Shown here piece after piece: positions 49,655-57,711 of a stretch of 64,000 bases of DNA. The stretch's first letter is position 1. Each line of letters begins with the position of its first letter. The notes below the pieces were generated by a model, which did no database searches, was not told where the DNA came from, and saw nothing but the letters and a program-made list of their open reading frames with translations. Origin of the DNA: Nocardioides alkalitolerans (GTDB lineage: Bacteria > Actinomycetota > Actinomycetes > Propionibacteriales > Nocardioidaceae); the NCBI GenBank assembly GCA_038184435.1, contig CP116227.1, forward strand, positions 2,509,501 through 2,573,500, read 5' to 3'. The position numbers were made by a program, and so were the translations under genes.

Positions 49655-50655
49655 CGCCGTTCCCGCAGCCGCGCGTTGGGCAGCTCGGGGGCGGGGATCG
49701 GCGGGAGGTGGTCGCCGAGCACGATCCCGAAGCGGCCGTCCGCCACCTCCTGGGAGTCCCCCACCACCGTGTCCGTGCCCGCCGTGACCTGCGCCTGCCA
49801 CGCCGCGCGGTAGGCGACGACCTCCTCGTGGGTGCGCCCCACGAAGTTCCACCACATGACGATCGCCTCGCCGAAGGGCGGACCGCCGAGCAGCAGCACC
49901 CGGGCGCCCTCCCCGCCGGCGACGAGCGTCAGCGCGGAGTGCTCGGGCGCGACGTACGCCAGGTCGCCGCGCCCCGCCGCCACCCCCTCGACGGTGACGT
50001 CACCGAGGTCGACGAGCACCCCGTGCTCGTAGGTCGCGTCGACGTCGAGCGTCACGCTGGCGCCCGGCTCCAGCACGAGCTCGGCCCCGAGCAGCGGCGT
50101 GAAGGTCGCCACGGGCGACGTCGAGCCCAGCAGGCTGCCGAGGAAGACGCGCGCCTCCACGCCCGGGGCGTGGACCGGCGGCGGCGCGTGGTGCTCGAAG
50201 GCGGGCGCCGTGTCGCGGTGCGCGTCGGGCAGCGCGACCCACAGCTGCGCCCCGTGCAGCTCCGTCGTGCCCGGCGTCGACACCTCGGAGTGGCTGATCC
50301 CGTGGCCCGCCGTCATCAGGTTGACCTCGCCGGGACGCACCATCGCGTGGGAGCCCACCGAGTCGCGGTGCTCGATCTCGCCGGTGAACAGCCAGGAGAC
50401 GGTCTGCAGCCCCGTGTGCGGGTGGGGCGCGACCTTCATGCCGCCCGACTCGGACACGAGGTCGGGCCCGTAGTGGTCCACGAAGCACCACGCCCCGATC
50501 AGCGAGCGCTCCCGCTGCGGGAGCGTGCGCCGCACCAGCATCGCGCGCGGACCGCCCAGCGGCACGTCACGCGGCTCGAGGATCTCCACGCCACCACCCG
50601 CGGCGTCGCCCGCCCGGCACTCGACCTCGTCCGGACGCGTCTCCGTGTTGCTCAT
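49651..50655 (-). CDS. Pirin family protein
   Basis: A 334-residue bicupin. The N-terminal cupin has the metal ligands seen in pirins: HPHTGLQTVSW and then GHGISHSE (two His, His, Glu). The C-terminal cupin and the end with MWWNFVGRT, a conserved block, are intact. Bacterial pirins include quercetinase-like enzymes and redox-responsive regulators. ATG 50655; upstream tag overlaps by 4 bp. Role in this organism unknown. Confidence 0.92.
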   Translation of the reverse strand: MSNTETRPDEVECRAGDAAGGGVEILEPRDVPLGGPRAMLVRRTLPQRERSLIGAWCFVDHYGPDLVSESGGMKVAPHPHTGLQTVSWLFTGEIEHRDSVGSHAMVRPGEVNLMTAGHGISHSEVSTPGTTELHGAQLWVALPDAHRDTAPAFEHHAPPPVHAPGVEARVFLGSLLGSTSPVATFTPLLGAELVLEPGASVTLDVDATYEHGVLVDLGDVTVEGVAAGRGDLAYVAPEHSALTLVAGGEGARVLLLGGPPFGEAIVMWWNFVGRTHEEVVAYRAAWQAQVTAGTDTVVGDSQEVADGRFGIVLGDHLPPIPAPELPNARLRERR

Positions 50656-50787
50656 GGGGCCATCCTGCCGCCGACCACCGACAAGCGCACCCGGCTCGTC
50701 CCCAGGAGGGCACGGCCCCTCAGCCGACACCCCCGTTCCACCGGCACGGCGCCGCCCGTTCACCCGGCCCCGGCAGCCTCTGACCGC

Positions 50788-51924
50788 GTGCGCATCGCTC
50801 AGCTCGCCAACTTCATCGGTCCTGCGTCGGGAGGGATGAAGACCGCCGTCCAGGCGCTCGCGGAGGGGTACGTCGCGGCCGGCGCCGACCGGCTCCTCGT
50901 CGTACCCGGCCCCACGGACGCCCGCTTCAGCACCGACCTCGGCGACGTCGTCCAGCTCCGCGCGCCCCGGGTGGGCGCGAGCTACCGCCTCATCGTGGAG
51001 CCGTGGCGGGTCATCGACGCCCTCGAGGAGTTCGGTCCCACGGCGATCGAGGTCAACGACAAGTCGACGCTCCTGCCCGTCACGCGGTGGGCGCGGCGCA
51101 ACGGGGTCGCCTCCGTCCTGTTCTCCCACGAGCGGCTCGACCACATGCTCTCGATGCGCATGGGTCTCGACGCGAGCGTGAAGACGACCATCGGCCTCTA
51201 CAACAAGATCCTCGTGCGGCAGTTCGACACCGTCGTCGTCACGTCGGGGTTCGCGCGGGCCGAGTTCCGCCTCCCGGCCGCCGCCGCGGGCTGCCCGCTG
51301 GTGCGGGTGCCGCTGGGCGTCGACCTCGCGACGTTCCGCCCCGCACCGGCGTCCGTGGTGCGCCACGGCGGCCCCCTCCGCCTCGTCCACGTCGGCCGGC
51401 TCTCGCGGGAGAAGTCCCCCCACCTCGCCGTCGCGACGGCCGTCGAGCTGCACCGCCGGGGCGTGGACGTGCAGCTCGACGTGTACGGCGACGGCCCCCA
51501 CCTCGACGAGCTCCGGGCCATCGCGGGCCGGGCGCCCGTGACCTTCCACGGGCACGTCGCCGGTCGCGCCGAGCTGGCCGCGCGCGTCGCCGCCGCCGAC
51601 GTCGCCCTCTCGGTCTGCCCCGGCGAGACGTTCGGCCTCGCCGTGCTCGAGTCGCTCGCCTGCGGCACCCCCGTCGTCACGGCGTCGAGCGGCGGCGCCC
51701 GCGAGCTCGTCGACGAGCAGTCGGGAGCCTGGGCCCCGCCGCGCCCGTCCGCCCTCGCCGAGGCCGTGCTCGCCGTGGCCGCGCGGCCCGAGGCGCAGCG
51801 ACGTCGAGCGGCCCGCGCCAGGGCCGAGGAGTTCCCCTGGAGCGCGACGGTCGAGCGGATGCTCGCGGTGCACGACCGGCTCGGCGGCCGTGCACGCCGC
51901 GACCCGCGGGCCCTCGTGGCCTGA
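50788..51924 (+). CDS. Family 4 glycosyltransferase (GT-B fold)
   Basis: A 378-residue glycosyltransferase. FIGPASGGMKTAV near the N-terminus is the acceptor-side Gly-rich loop, and the donor half shows HVGRLSREKSPHLAV and the ExxxE-like PGETFGLAVLESLACGTPVV. It is soluble or peripheral; many GT4 enzymes make mannosylated lipids, glycogen-like glucans or mycothiol. GTG 50788 begins right at the first strand, VRIAQLAN. Substrate undetermined. Confidence 0.92.
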   Translation: MRIAQLANFIGPASGGMKTAVQALAEGYVAAGADRLLVVPGPTDARFSTDLGDVVQLRAPRVGASYRLIVEPWRVIDALEEFGPTAIEVNDKSTLLPVTRWARRNGVASVLFSHERLDHMLSMRMGLDASVKTTIGLYNKILVRQFDTVVVTSGFARAEFRLPAAAAGCPLVRVPLGVDLATFRPAPASVVRHGGPLRLVHVGRLSREKSPHLAVATAVELHRRGVDVQLDVYGDGPHLDELRAIAGRAPVTFHGHVAGRAELAARVAAADVALSVCPGETFGLAVLESLACGTPVVTASSGGARELVDEQSGAWAPPRPSALAEAVLAVAARPEAQRRRAARARAEEFPWSATVERMLAVHDRLGGRARRDPRALVA

Positions 51925-51997
51925 GCGGCGGCTGTTTTCGTTCGGTCGTCGACAGAGCGGAGTTTCGCAACCCGGCCCGCGGGGCACGACCGGCGCC

Positions 51998-53089
51998 ATG
52001 AGCTTCGACGTGGACACGACTGCCCTGCGCAGCGTGGCCGACGACCTGCACGCCATGGCGGCGGCGATCCCGTCCGCCCTGACCTATGCCGAGACCCACG
52101 TGCGGGCCCCCACGGGAGGCGTCACCTTCGACAACATCGTCGCGGAGCTCGACCGGGCCCGGGAGGACCTGCGCGCGGCGTACGCCCCCGACGGCCCCGT
52201 CCAGTCCTACCTCCAGGGCGCGGGCGACGCGCTCGCCGCGAACGCCGACGACTACGACGCGACCGACGTCGCCCAGCGGGCGACCTACGACGCGCTGCTG
52301 GGCCAGATCGCCACCCCGGTCGACCCGGCGGAGGCCTTCGACCCCGACGGCGAGACCGCGGGCATCACGACCGCGGAGCTGACCGCCGAGCTGGCCGAGC
52401 CGGGCGACTTCTTCGAGGGCCTCGACGTCTGGCACGACATCCTCGACAACACCAGCTACGTCGTCAGCCTCACCTGGGCCATCGACGCGCTCCTCCAGAT
52501 CCCGCTGTTCGCGCACATGCCCGACCCCACCCAGAGCCTCCGCGACACCTTCGACGGCGACTGGACGACGATCGGCACCGCGGCGCTGTCGCTGGCGGAG
52601 CTCAAGGACTTCTTCGAGCGCGCCGAGGCCGAGGTCGCCGCCTCCGTGCTCGCCGTCCAGCCGAGCTGGTCGGGCAACGCCGCCGACGCCGCGTTCGCCT
52701 CCTTCGCCGGGTTCTGCGAGGTGCTCGCCTCCCACCAGAGCGACCTGGGTCGCACCAGCCAGGGCTTCAACGGCTTCGCGATGGGCATGCGGATGCTCAC
52801 CGACGCCCTCTGCAGCCTCATCGACTGGCTGTTCGGCGTGTTCATCGAGTGGATCGGCTTCGACCCGGCAGACATCCTCCAGGCCATCCGGCGCGGCTCG
52901 AGCCAGATCCTCAAGTGGGTCACCGCCGTGGCGAAGGCGATCGACCTCATCTTCCTCATCATCGACCTGCTGTTCGCCCTCGTGGCGGTCTTCCCGCTCA
53001 CCCTGGGCCAGATCAACACCTACCCCGGGCTGGCCATCCCCCGCGGTGAGGCGACGACGTTCACCCCGTCCGACGTGGACGGCCCGTGA
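51998..53089 (+). CDS. WXG100/LXG-like protein, probable ESX-type secretion substrate or module
   Basis: A 363-residue, mostly helical protein. Residues 1-90 look like a WXG100-type hairpin (SFDVDTTALRSVADDLHAMA). A second segment has a WxG turn, PSWSGNAADAAFASFAGF (about 225-242). The C-terminal 110 residues carry hydrophobic helices (VTAVAKAIDLIFLIIDLLFALVAVF). The pattern suggests an ESX/type VII-linked protein with a membrane-inserting tail. ATG 51998. The following gene starts on its stop codon (TGATG). No EccC or EsxAB genes are in the window. Confidence 0.6.
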   Translation: MSFDVDTTALRSVADDLHAMAAAIPSALTYAETHVRAPTGGVTFDNIVAELDRAREDLRAAYAPDGPVQSYLQGAGDALAANADDYDATDVAQRATYDALLGQIATPVDPAEAFDPDGETAGITTAELTAELAEPGDFFEGLDVWHDILDNTSYVVSLTWAIDALLQIPLFAHMPDPTQSLRDTFDGDWTTIGTAALSLAELKDFFERAEAEVAASVLAVQPSWSGNAADAAFASFAGFCEVLASHQSDLGRTSQGFNGFAMGMRMLTDALCSLIDWLFGVFIEWIGFDPADILQAIRRGSSQILKWVTAVAKAIDLIFLIIDLLFALVAVFPLTLGQINTYPGLAIPRGEATTFTPSDVDGP

Positions 53090-53514
53090 TGCGCCCCGAC
53101 GACGGGTGGCGCAGCCCGCGGGCCGACCGGCTCCCCGCCCGGGCCACGTCGGTGCCGGCCCCACCGCGCACCACGGTCGGGGCGGTGAACGACCACATCG
53201 AGTCCCACCTCCCCCGGGCCCTCGCCGCCTTCCGGGCCGAGGCCGACCGGCTGCCGCCGTTCGCCTCGGGTCTCCCCGGGGCGCCCCGGCGCCAGCTCGA
53301 CCCCGTCGCGGAGGTGCTGCGGCGCAGCGACGACGAGGAGCTGCACGCGCTCGCCGCCGCCGTACGCCGCGGGGAGGTCGACGAGCGCGAGCTGCGCCGC
53401 CACCCCGTCTTCGTGCGCACGATGCGTCAGGTGACGGCCGAGCGGCTGGCGGCGTACGAGGGCCTCGAGGTCCCGCCCCCGCCGTACCAGCCCCCGCCCC
53501 GCCGCCCTCGCTAG
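53089..53514 (+). CDS. Hypothetical protein coupled to the WXG-like gene
   Basis: A 141-residue protein that is Pro-rich at both ends, with a charged helical middle (about 35-125) containing VAEVLRRSDDEELHALAAAVRRGEVDERELRRH. No domain recognised; the middle might be a partner or chaperone helix. Its ATG overlaps the stop of the WXG-like gene, so the two are translated together; being small and helical, it could be an immunity protein or chaperone, which I cannot show. Confidence 0.6.
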   Translation: MRPDDGWRSPRADRLPARATSVPAPPRTTVGAVNDHIESHLPRALAAFRAEADRLPPFASGLPGAPRRQLDPVAEVLRRSDDEELHALAAAVRRGEVDERELRRHPVFVRTMRQVTAERLAAYEGLEVPPPPYQPPPRRPR

Positions 53515-53517
53515 CCT
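53512..53517 (+). promoter_or_regulatory. Putative -10 element (TAGCCT) of a leaderless promoter
   Basis: TAGCCT covers the stop of the upstream ORF and ends 7 nt before ATG 53525. Only the -10 can be recognised. Confidence 0.4.
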
Positions 53518-53524
53518 CGGGTTC

Positions 53525-54259
53525 ATGACCGCGCCTGCCCTCACCGGACTCGTCACGCTCGTCGTCGCCCCCGACGCCGGCCCGGCGGACCTCCCCGGGG
53601 ACCTGCCCGACGTCGTCGGCGCCGTCGCCGTCGACGACCTGCTGCTGCCGACGGTCCGGGACCACGCGCCCGGGCTGCCCGTCACGGTGGTCGGCACCGG
53701 GGGCGCCGCCCAGGTCGCCGGTCCGCTCGGCCTGGCGGCCCGCGCCGGCCTCGTCCTCGCGGGGGTGCGCACGACGCTGCGCGACGCCGCCGACCCGGCG
53801 GGCAACGTGCGGCGCGTGCTCGCCGCGCTCGACCCCCTGCGCGACGACGGCACGCTCCCCGACGACGTGCCCGTGACCGTGGTGCTCCCGACCGGCGTCG
53901 GCGGGTACGGCGCGGAGGCCGCCCTCGACGAGATCGGGAACGCCGACCTGGTCGTGGGCCTCGACGCCACCCGACCGGAGGTCTGGACGACCCTGGTCGA
54001 CGCCGCGCTCGACCGCGAGGTCGCCACCGAGACCGTGCGCGGCGACCGGGATCCCGTCGCGGTGCTCGCCGCCGTGCGGGCCTGCCTCGACGGCGAGCCC
54101 GACGAGGCAGGCCGGCTCCTGGTGGGGAGCGCCGCCGAGGCGTGGGCCGCCTTCGACGCCGCCACCCTCGAGCGCACGCGGCGCTGGTGCCGACGCGTCG
54201 ACGTACCGGCCGCGCAGGTCGACGACCGGGTCGCGGCCTCCGCGGCGCTCACCGGCTGA
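53525..54259 (+). CDS. Hypothetical protein, 244 aa
   Basis: A soluble, Ala/Asp/Val-rich protein. Alternating strands and helices (LVTLVVAPDAG, VTVVGTGGAAQVAG, VVLPTGVGGYG) suggest a Rossmann-like alpha/beta fold, perhaps resembling a ligand- or nucleotide-binding domain. It has no signal peptide or membrane helix. It is the third gene in the WXG-like run and may belong with it; it also has its own -10-like TAGCCT. I assign no function. Confidence 0.6.
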   Translation: MTAPALTGLVTLVVAPDAGPADLPGDLPDVVGAVAVDDLLLPTVRDHAPGLPVTVVGTGGAAQVAGPLGLAARAGLVLAGVRTTLRDAADPAGNVRRVLAALDPLRDDGTLPDDVPVTVVLPTGVGGYGAEAALDEIGNADLVVGLDATRPEVWTTLVDAALDREVATETVRGDRDPVAVLAAVRACLDGEPDEAGRLLVGSAAEAWAAFDAATLERTRRWCRRVDVPAAQVDDRVAASAALTG

Positions 54260-54265
54260 GCCCGG

Positions 54266-55792
54266 TCAGAACGCCGCCTGCGGGTCGAGACCCGTCCGCA
54301 GGCGCCACGCCGCGAGCGCCAGCACGAGGCCCGCGCGGTGCCCCGGGTCGTCCAACCGCACGCCCAGCAGGCGCTCGATCCGCTCGAGCCGTCCGTAGAG
54401 CGACTGCCGCCGGATGCCGAGCGCCTGCGCGGTCGTGGCCTTGCTCAGCCCGTGGCCGAGGTAGGCGTCCAGGGTGCGCAGCAGCGCGGACCCGTGGGCC
54501 CGGTCGGCGTCGACCAGCGGGCCGATCTGCTCGACGACGAAGTCGGAGAGGGCCTGCGGGTCGGTCGCGCCGGCGAGGAGGCGTTGCACGCCGAGGTCGC
54601 GGGCGAGCACGACGCCGCCCGGGCCGCCGTGCCGGCGGGCGAGCCGCACGAGGTCCCGCGCGACCTCGAGCCGCGCCGCGAGGGTGCCCGGATCGGGGTC
54701 GGGCGTCGTCAGGGCCACGAGCACGTCGGCGGCCGGCCCGAGGTGGGCGGACAGGCGCTCGACCAGGTCCCCGAGCCGACGGCGCAGCACACCGGTGTCG
54801 CCACCCGGCGCGAGCCGCACGACGCCGACGACGTGCGTGCCGAGCACGCCCGGCACCAGGGCGACGCCCTCGGCACAGGCGCGGAGCGCGGCGAGCAGGT
54901 CGGTGGGCGCCACCGCGGGCCCGGCGTCGAGCGCGAGGGTCGCGAGCGGGTCCCCGGGGGCGACCCGCAGCCCGGCGTGGCCGAGGCGACCCAGCACCTC
55001 CGCGGTGGAGACGAGCGCGCCGGCGTGGAGGTCGCTGACGAGGGCCTGCTCGACCGACGCGTGGCCTCCCACGTCGGCGTGCCGGGCCAGCTCCAGGGCC
55101 ACGGCGACCGCGGCGTCGTCGGCGGTGCGCCGGCGCAGCTCGTCCTCGTCCGCGCGGAGCACGAGCACGGCCCGCACGCCCCGGGGTCCGGCCACCGGCG
55201 CCGTCGTCGTCGCGTCGGGCGACGCGACCGTGCGGATGCGGCTGCGCTCCACGAGCCGTCCTGCCAGGTCGTGCAGCTCCACCTGGCACCCGGCGGCCCG
55301 GGCCACCTCGTCGAGCAGCGCAGGCAGGCCGGCCGCCCGCACGACCAGGTCCACGAACCGCCGCGGCACCGACTCCCCGCCGCCCGGCGCCGTGCGGCGG
55401 CGCACGACGAGCTCGTGGAAGTCCTCGACGTGCCGCTCGAAGGGCACGACGGTGCCGGCGCCGAGCACGAGCAGCACGAGGCCCCGTTCCGCGGCGCGGC
55501 GCTCGAGCGGCGCCGGCACGTCGAGGAGGGAGCGGCCGAGCTCGAGGCCGAGGGCCACGCACCCGGCGGCGACGAGCTCGTCGACGTACGCCGCCAGCTG
55601 CGCGTCGCTGCGCCCGTGGAGGCCGAGCCCGGTGGTGAGCAGCAGCTCGCCGCCCTCGAGCAGACCGCCCATCTCGTACACCTCCGAGGAGTGCACCCAG
55701 CGCACCTGCGCCGCCGCGACGTCGCCGCACCGCACCTCCGGAGCGGCGGCCAGGAACGACGGGAGCCGCAGCACCTCCTGCAACGGGACCAT
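54266..55792 (-). CDS. PucR-type transcriptional regulator
   Basis: A 508-residue regulator. The N-terminal PucR domain (1-120) has VLRLPSFLAAAPEVRCGD and EMGGLLEGGELLLTTGLGL. The C-terminal HTH_30 region (about 440-500) shows RTLDAYLGHGLSKATTAQALGIRRQSLYGRLERIERLLG, the PucR DNA-binding helix. PucR-family proteins control purine and related N-compound use. Divergent from a cytosine deaminase and an NCS1 permease, it probably regulates them. ATG 55792 is first in frame. Confidence 0.92.
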   Translation of the reverse strand: MVPLQEVLRLPSFLAAAPEVRCGDVAAAQVRWVHSSEVYEMGGLLEGGELLLTTGLGLHGRSDAQLAAYVDELVAAGCVALGLELGRSLLDVPAPLERRAAERGLVLLVLGAGTVVPFERHVEDFHELVVRRRTAPGGGESVPRRFVDLVVRAAGLPALLDEVARAAGCQVELHDLAGRLVERSRIRTVASPDATTTAPVAGPRGVRAVLVLRADEDELRRRTADDAAVAVALELARHADVGGHASVEQALVSDLHAGALVSTAEVLGRLGHAGLRVAPGDPLATLALDAGPAVAPTDLLAALRACAEGVALVPGVLGTHVVGVVRLAPGGDTGVLRRRLGDLVERLSAHLGPAADVLVALTTPDPDPGTLAARLEVARDLVRLARRHGGPGGVVLARDLGVQRLLAGATDPQALSDFVVEQIGPLVDADRAHGSALLRTLDAYLGHGLSKATTAQALGIRRQSLYGRLERIERLLGVRLDDPGHRAGLVLALAAWRLRTGLDPQAAF

Positions 55793-55963
55793 CGCCGTAC
55801 TCCTTCTCCGCCCATCAGGCACCGGACGGACCGTCCACCTTGTCGACCCACCGGGGTGACGCTCCGTCCCTTGGGGCGCGGCGGCCCATCCCACCAGCAT
55901 GGTGCCGCCCCCACAACCCCCGCCCGGGTGGACGACCCGGCACTGCGACGACGAGGTGGACCC

Positions 55964-56416
55964 GTGGACGACGACCGGCAGTTCCTGAAGCACGCGATCG
56001 CGGAGGCCCGCACGGGCTGGGACGAGGGCGGCGTGCCCATCGGTGCCGCGCTCGTGCACCGCGGCGAGCTGCTCGCCACCGGTCGCAACCGCCGCGTGCA
56101 GCTGGGCAGCGCGATCCGCCACGGCGAGACCGACTGCCTGGAGAACGCGGGCCGCCAGCCCGCCCGCGTCTACCGCGAGAGCGTGCTCTACACGACGCTC
56201 TCCCCCTGCTACATGTGCGCCGGCACGGCGGTGCTCTACGGCATCCCCCGGATCGTCGTCGGCGAGAACCGGAGCTTCCAGGCCTCCGAGGACTGGCTGC
56301 GCTCCCACGGCATCGCCGTCGACGTCGTGGACGACGCCGAGTGCCGCGACCTGATGGAGCGCATGATGCGCGAGCGTCCCGAGGTGTGGGCCGAGGACAT
56401 CGGCGAGGAGTCATGA
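55964..56416 (+). CDS. Cytosine deaminase (yeast Fcy1-like zinc deaminase)
   Basis: A 150-residue CDA-fold enzyme. Zinc ligands and proton shuttle: His53-Gly-Glu55 in IRHGETDCLEN, Cys82 and Cys85 in SPCYMC. The C-terminal RPEVWAEDIGEES matches the end of yeast cytosine deaminase, which carries the specificity Asp; bacterial CodA is an unrelated amidohydrolase. It should convert cytosine to uracil. Overlap by 4 bp with the NCS1 permease supports cytosine uptake and use. GTG 55964 has only a weak GGTGG upstream. Confidence 0.88.
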   Translation: MDDDRQFLKHAIAEARTGWDEGGVPIGAALVHRGELLATGRNRRVQLGSAIRHGETDCLENAGRQPARVYRESVLYTTLSPCYMCAGTAVLYGIPRIVVGENRSFQASEDWLRSHGIAVDVVDDAECRDLMERMMRERPEVWAEDIGEES

Positions 56417-57711
56417 GCGCCTCGGTCGAGGAGGGCACCGGCACCACCGCCCCGGTCGTGGACCCCGACTACCCCGTCACGCCGGTCCCGCCGCACGCCC
56501 GCAAGTCGTTCTTCTCGCTCGCCGTCGTGCTGCTCGGGTTCACCGTCTTCACGCCGACGATGCTCGCCGGCGCGGCGCTCGGCAACGCGTTCCGCCTCGA
56601 CGGCCTGCTCGGCGTCATCCTGCTGGGCTCGGTGATCCTGGGCGCGTACGTCGCGGTCCTGGGCTGGATCGGTGCCCGCACGGGACTGACGACCGTCGTC
56701 ATGGCCCGCTACGTGCTCGGCACCTCCGGCTCCCGCTTCGCCTCGCTGCTGCTGGGCGGCACGCAGGTGGGCTGGTACGGCGTCATCATCGGCACCGTCG
56801 GCGCCCTCACCGCCCAGGCGTTCGGGTGGGAGTCCTACGCCGCCGAGGCGACCGTGATGGTGCTGGCCAGCGCGCTGATGTGCCTGACCGCCTGCTACGG
56901 CTACCGCGGCATGTACTGGGTCTCGCTGGTCTCCACCCCGCTCATCCTGGTGCTGGCGCTCTGGGTGCTGCAGCGCTCGCTCGACGAGGTGGGCGGCTGG
57001 GGCGGCCTGGCCGACGTCGAGCCGGGCGGCTCGATGACCCTGGCCGTCGCCGTGACGACCGTGGTCGGCACCTTCGTCTCCGCCGGCACGCAGACCCCGA
57101 ACTGGACCCCCTTCGCCCGCCGCGGCCGGCACGCCGTGCTCGCCTGCTGCATCGGGTTCCTCGTGGGCAACGGGCTCATGATCTTCTTCGGCGCCGTCGG
57201 GGCCATGACGTTCGGCGAGGGCGACTTCGTGCTCGTGCTCTACCAGCTCGGCCTCGTCGGCTGGGGCCTGTTCCTGCTGTTCGGCAACCTGTGGAAGTCC
57301 AACGCCGACACGGCGTACGCGTTCGGTGTCGCCGGCGCCGCCATGTTCGACAAGCCGAGCAAGATCCCGTTCGTCGTCGGCGGCTCCGTCATCGGCACCG
57401 CCCTGGCCCTGCTCGGCGTGCACGAGCACCTCGTCGACTACCTCGTGCTGCTCGGCATCTTCGTGCCGCCGCTGGGCGGCGTGATCATCGGTGACTACCT
57501 CGGTCGTTGGCGGTCGGGCATGCCGGAGGGCGCAGCACTGCCGCGGGTCGACCTGCCGGTGCTCGGCTGCTACGTCGTGGCCAGCGCCCTGGCGTGGGGC
57601 TCCGACCACCTCGGCATCGGCATCCCCCCCGTGGTCGGCATCCTCACGGCCGCCGCCCTCGCGTACGCCGTGGGCCGGGCCCGCGTCACGCGCGGGGCAG
57701 CTCGACGCTGA
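56413..57711 (+). CDS. NCS1-family cytosine/purine permease (CodB-like)
   Basis: A 432-residue permease with about 12 helices of the nucleobase:cation symporter-1 family. GAALGNAFRLDGLL and VGWYGV with SAGTQTPNWTPFARR are typical of CodB-like proteins, and IPPLGG-type FVPPLGGVIIGDY closes the transport core. It imports cytosine or another nucleobase for the deaminase encoded in front. The ATG overlaps the deaminase stop (ATGA). Its 3' end overlaps a convergent histidine kinase by 26 bp. Confidence 0.92.
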   Translation: MSASVEEGTGTTAPVVDPDYPVTPVPPHARKSFFSLAVVLLGFTVFTPTMLAGAALGNAFRLDGLLGVILLGSVILGAYVAVLGWIGARTGLTTVVMARYVLGTSGSRFASLLLGGTQVGWYGVIIGTVGALTAQAFGWESYAAEATVMVLASALMCLTACYGYRGMYWVSLVSTPLILVLALWVLQRSLDEVGGWGGLADVEPGGSMTLAVAVTTVVGTFVSAGTQTPNWTPFARRGRHAVLACCIGFLVGNGLMIFFGAVGAMTFGEGDFVLVLYQLGLVGWGLFLLFGNLWKSNADTAYAFGVAGAAMFDKPSKIPFVVGGSVIGTALALLGVHEHLVDYLVLLGIFVPPLGGVIIGDYLGRWRSGMPEGAALPRVDLPVLGCYVVASALAWGSDHLGIGIPPVVGILTAAALAYAVGRARVTRGAARR

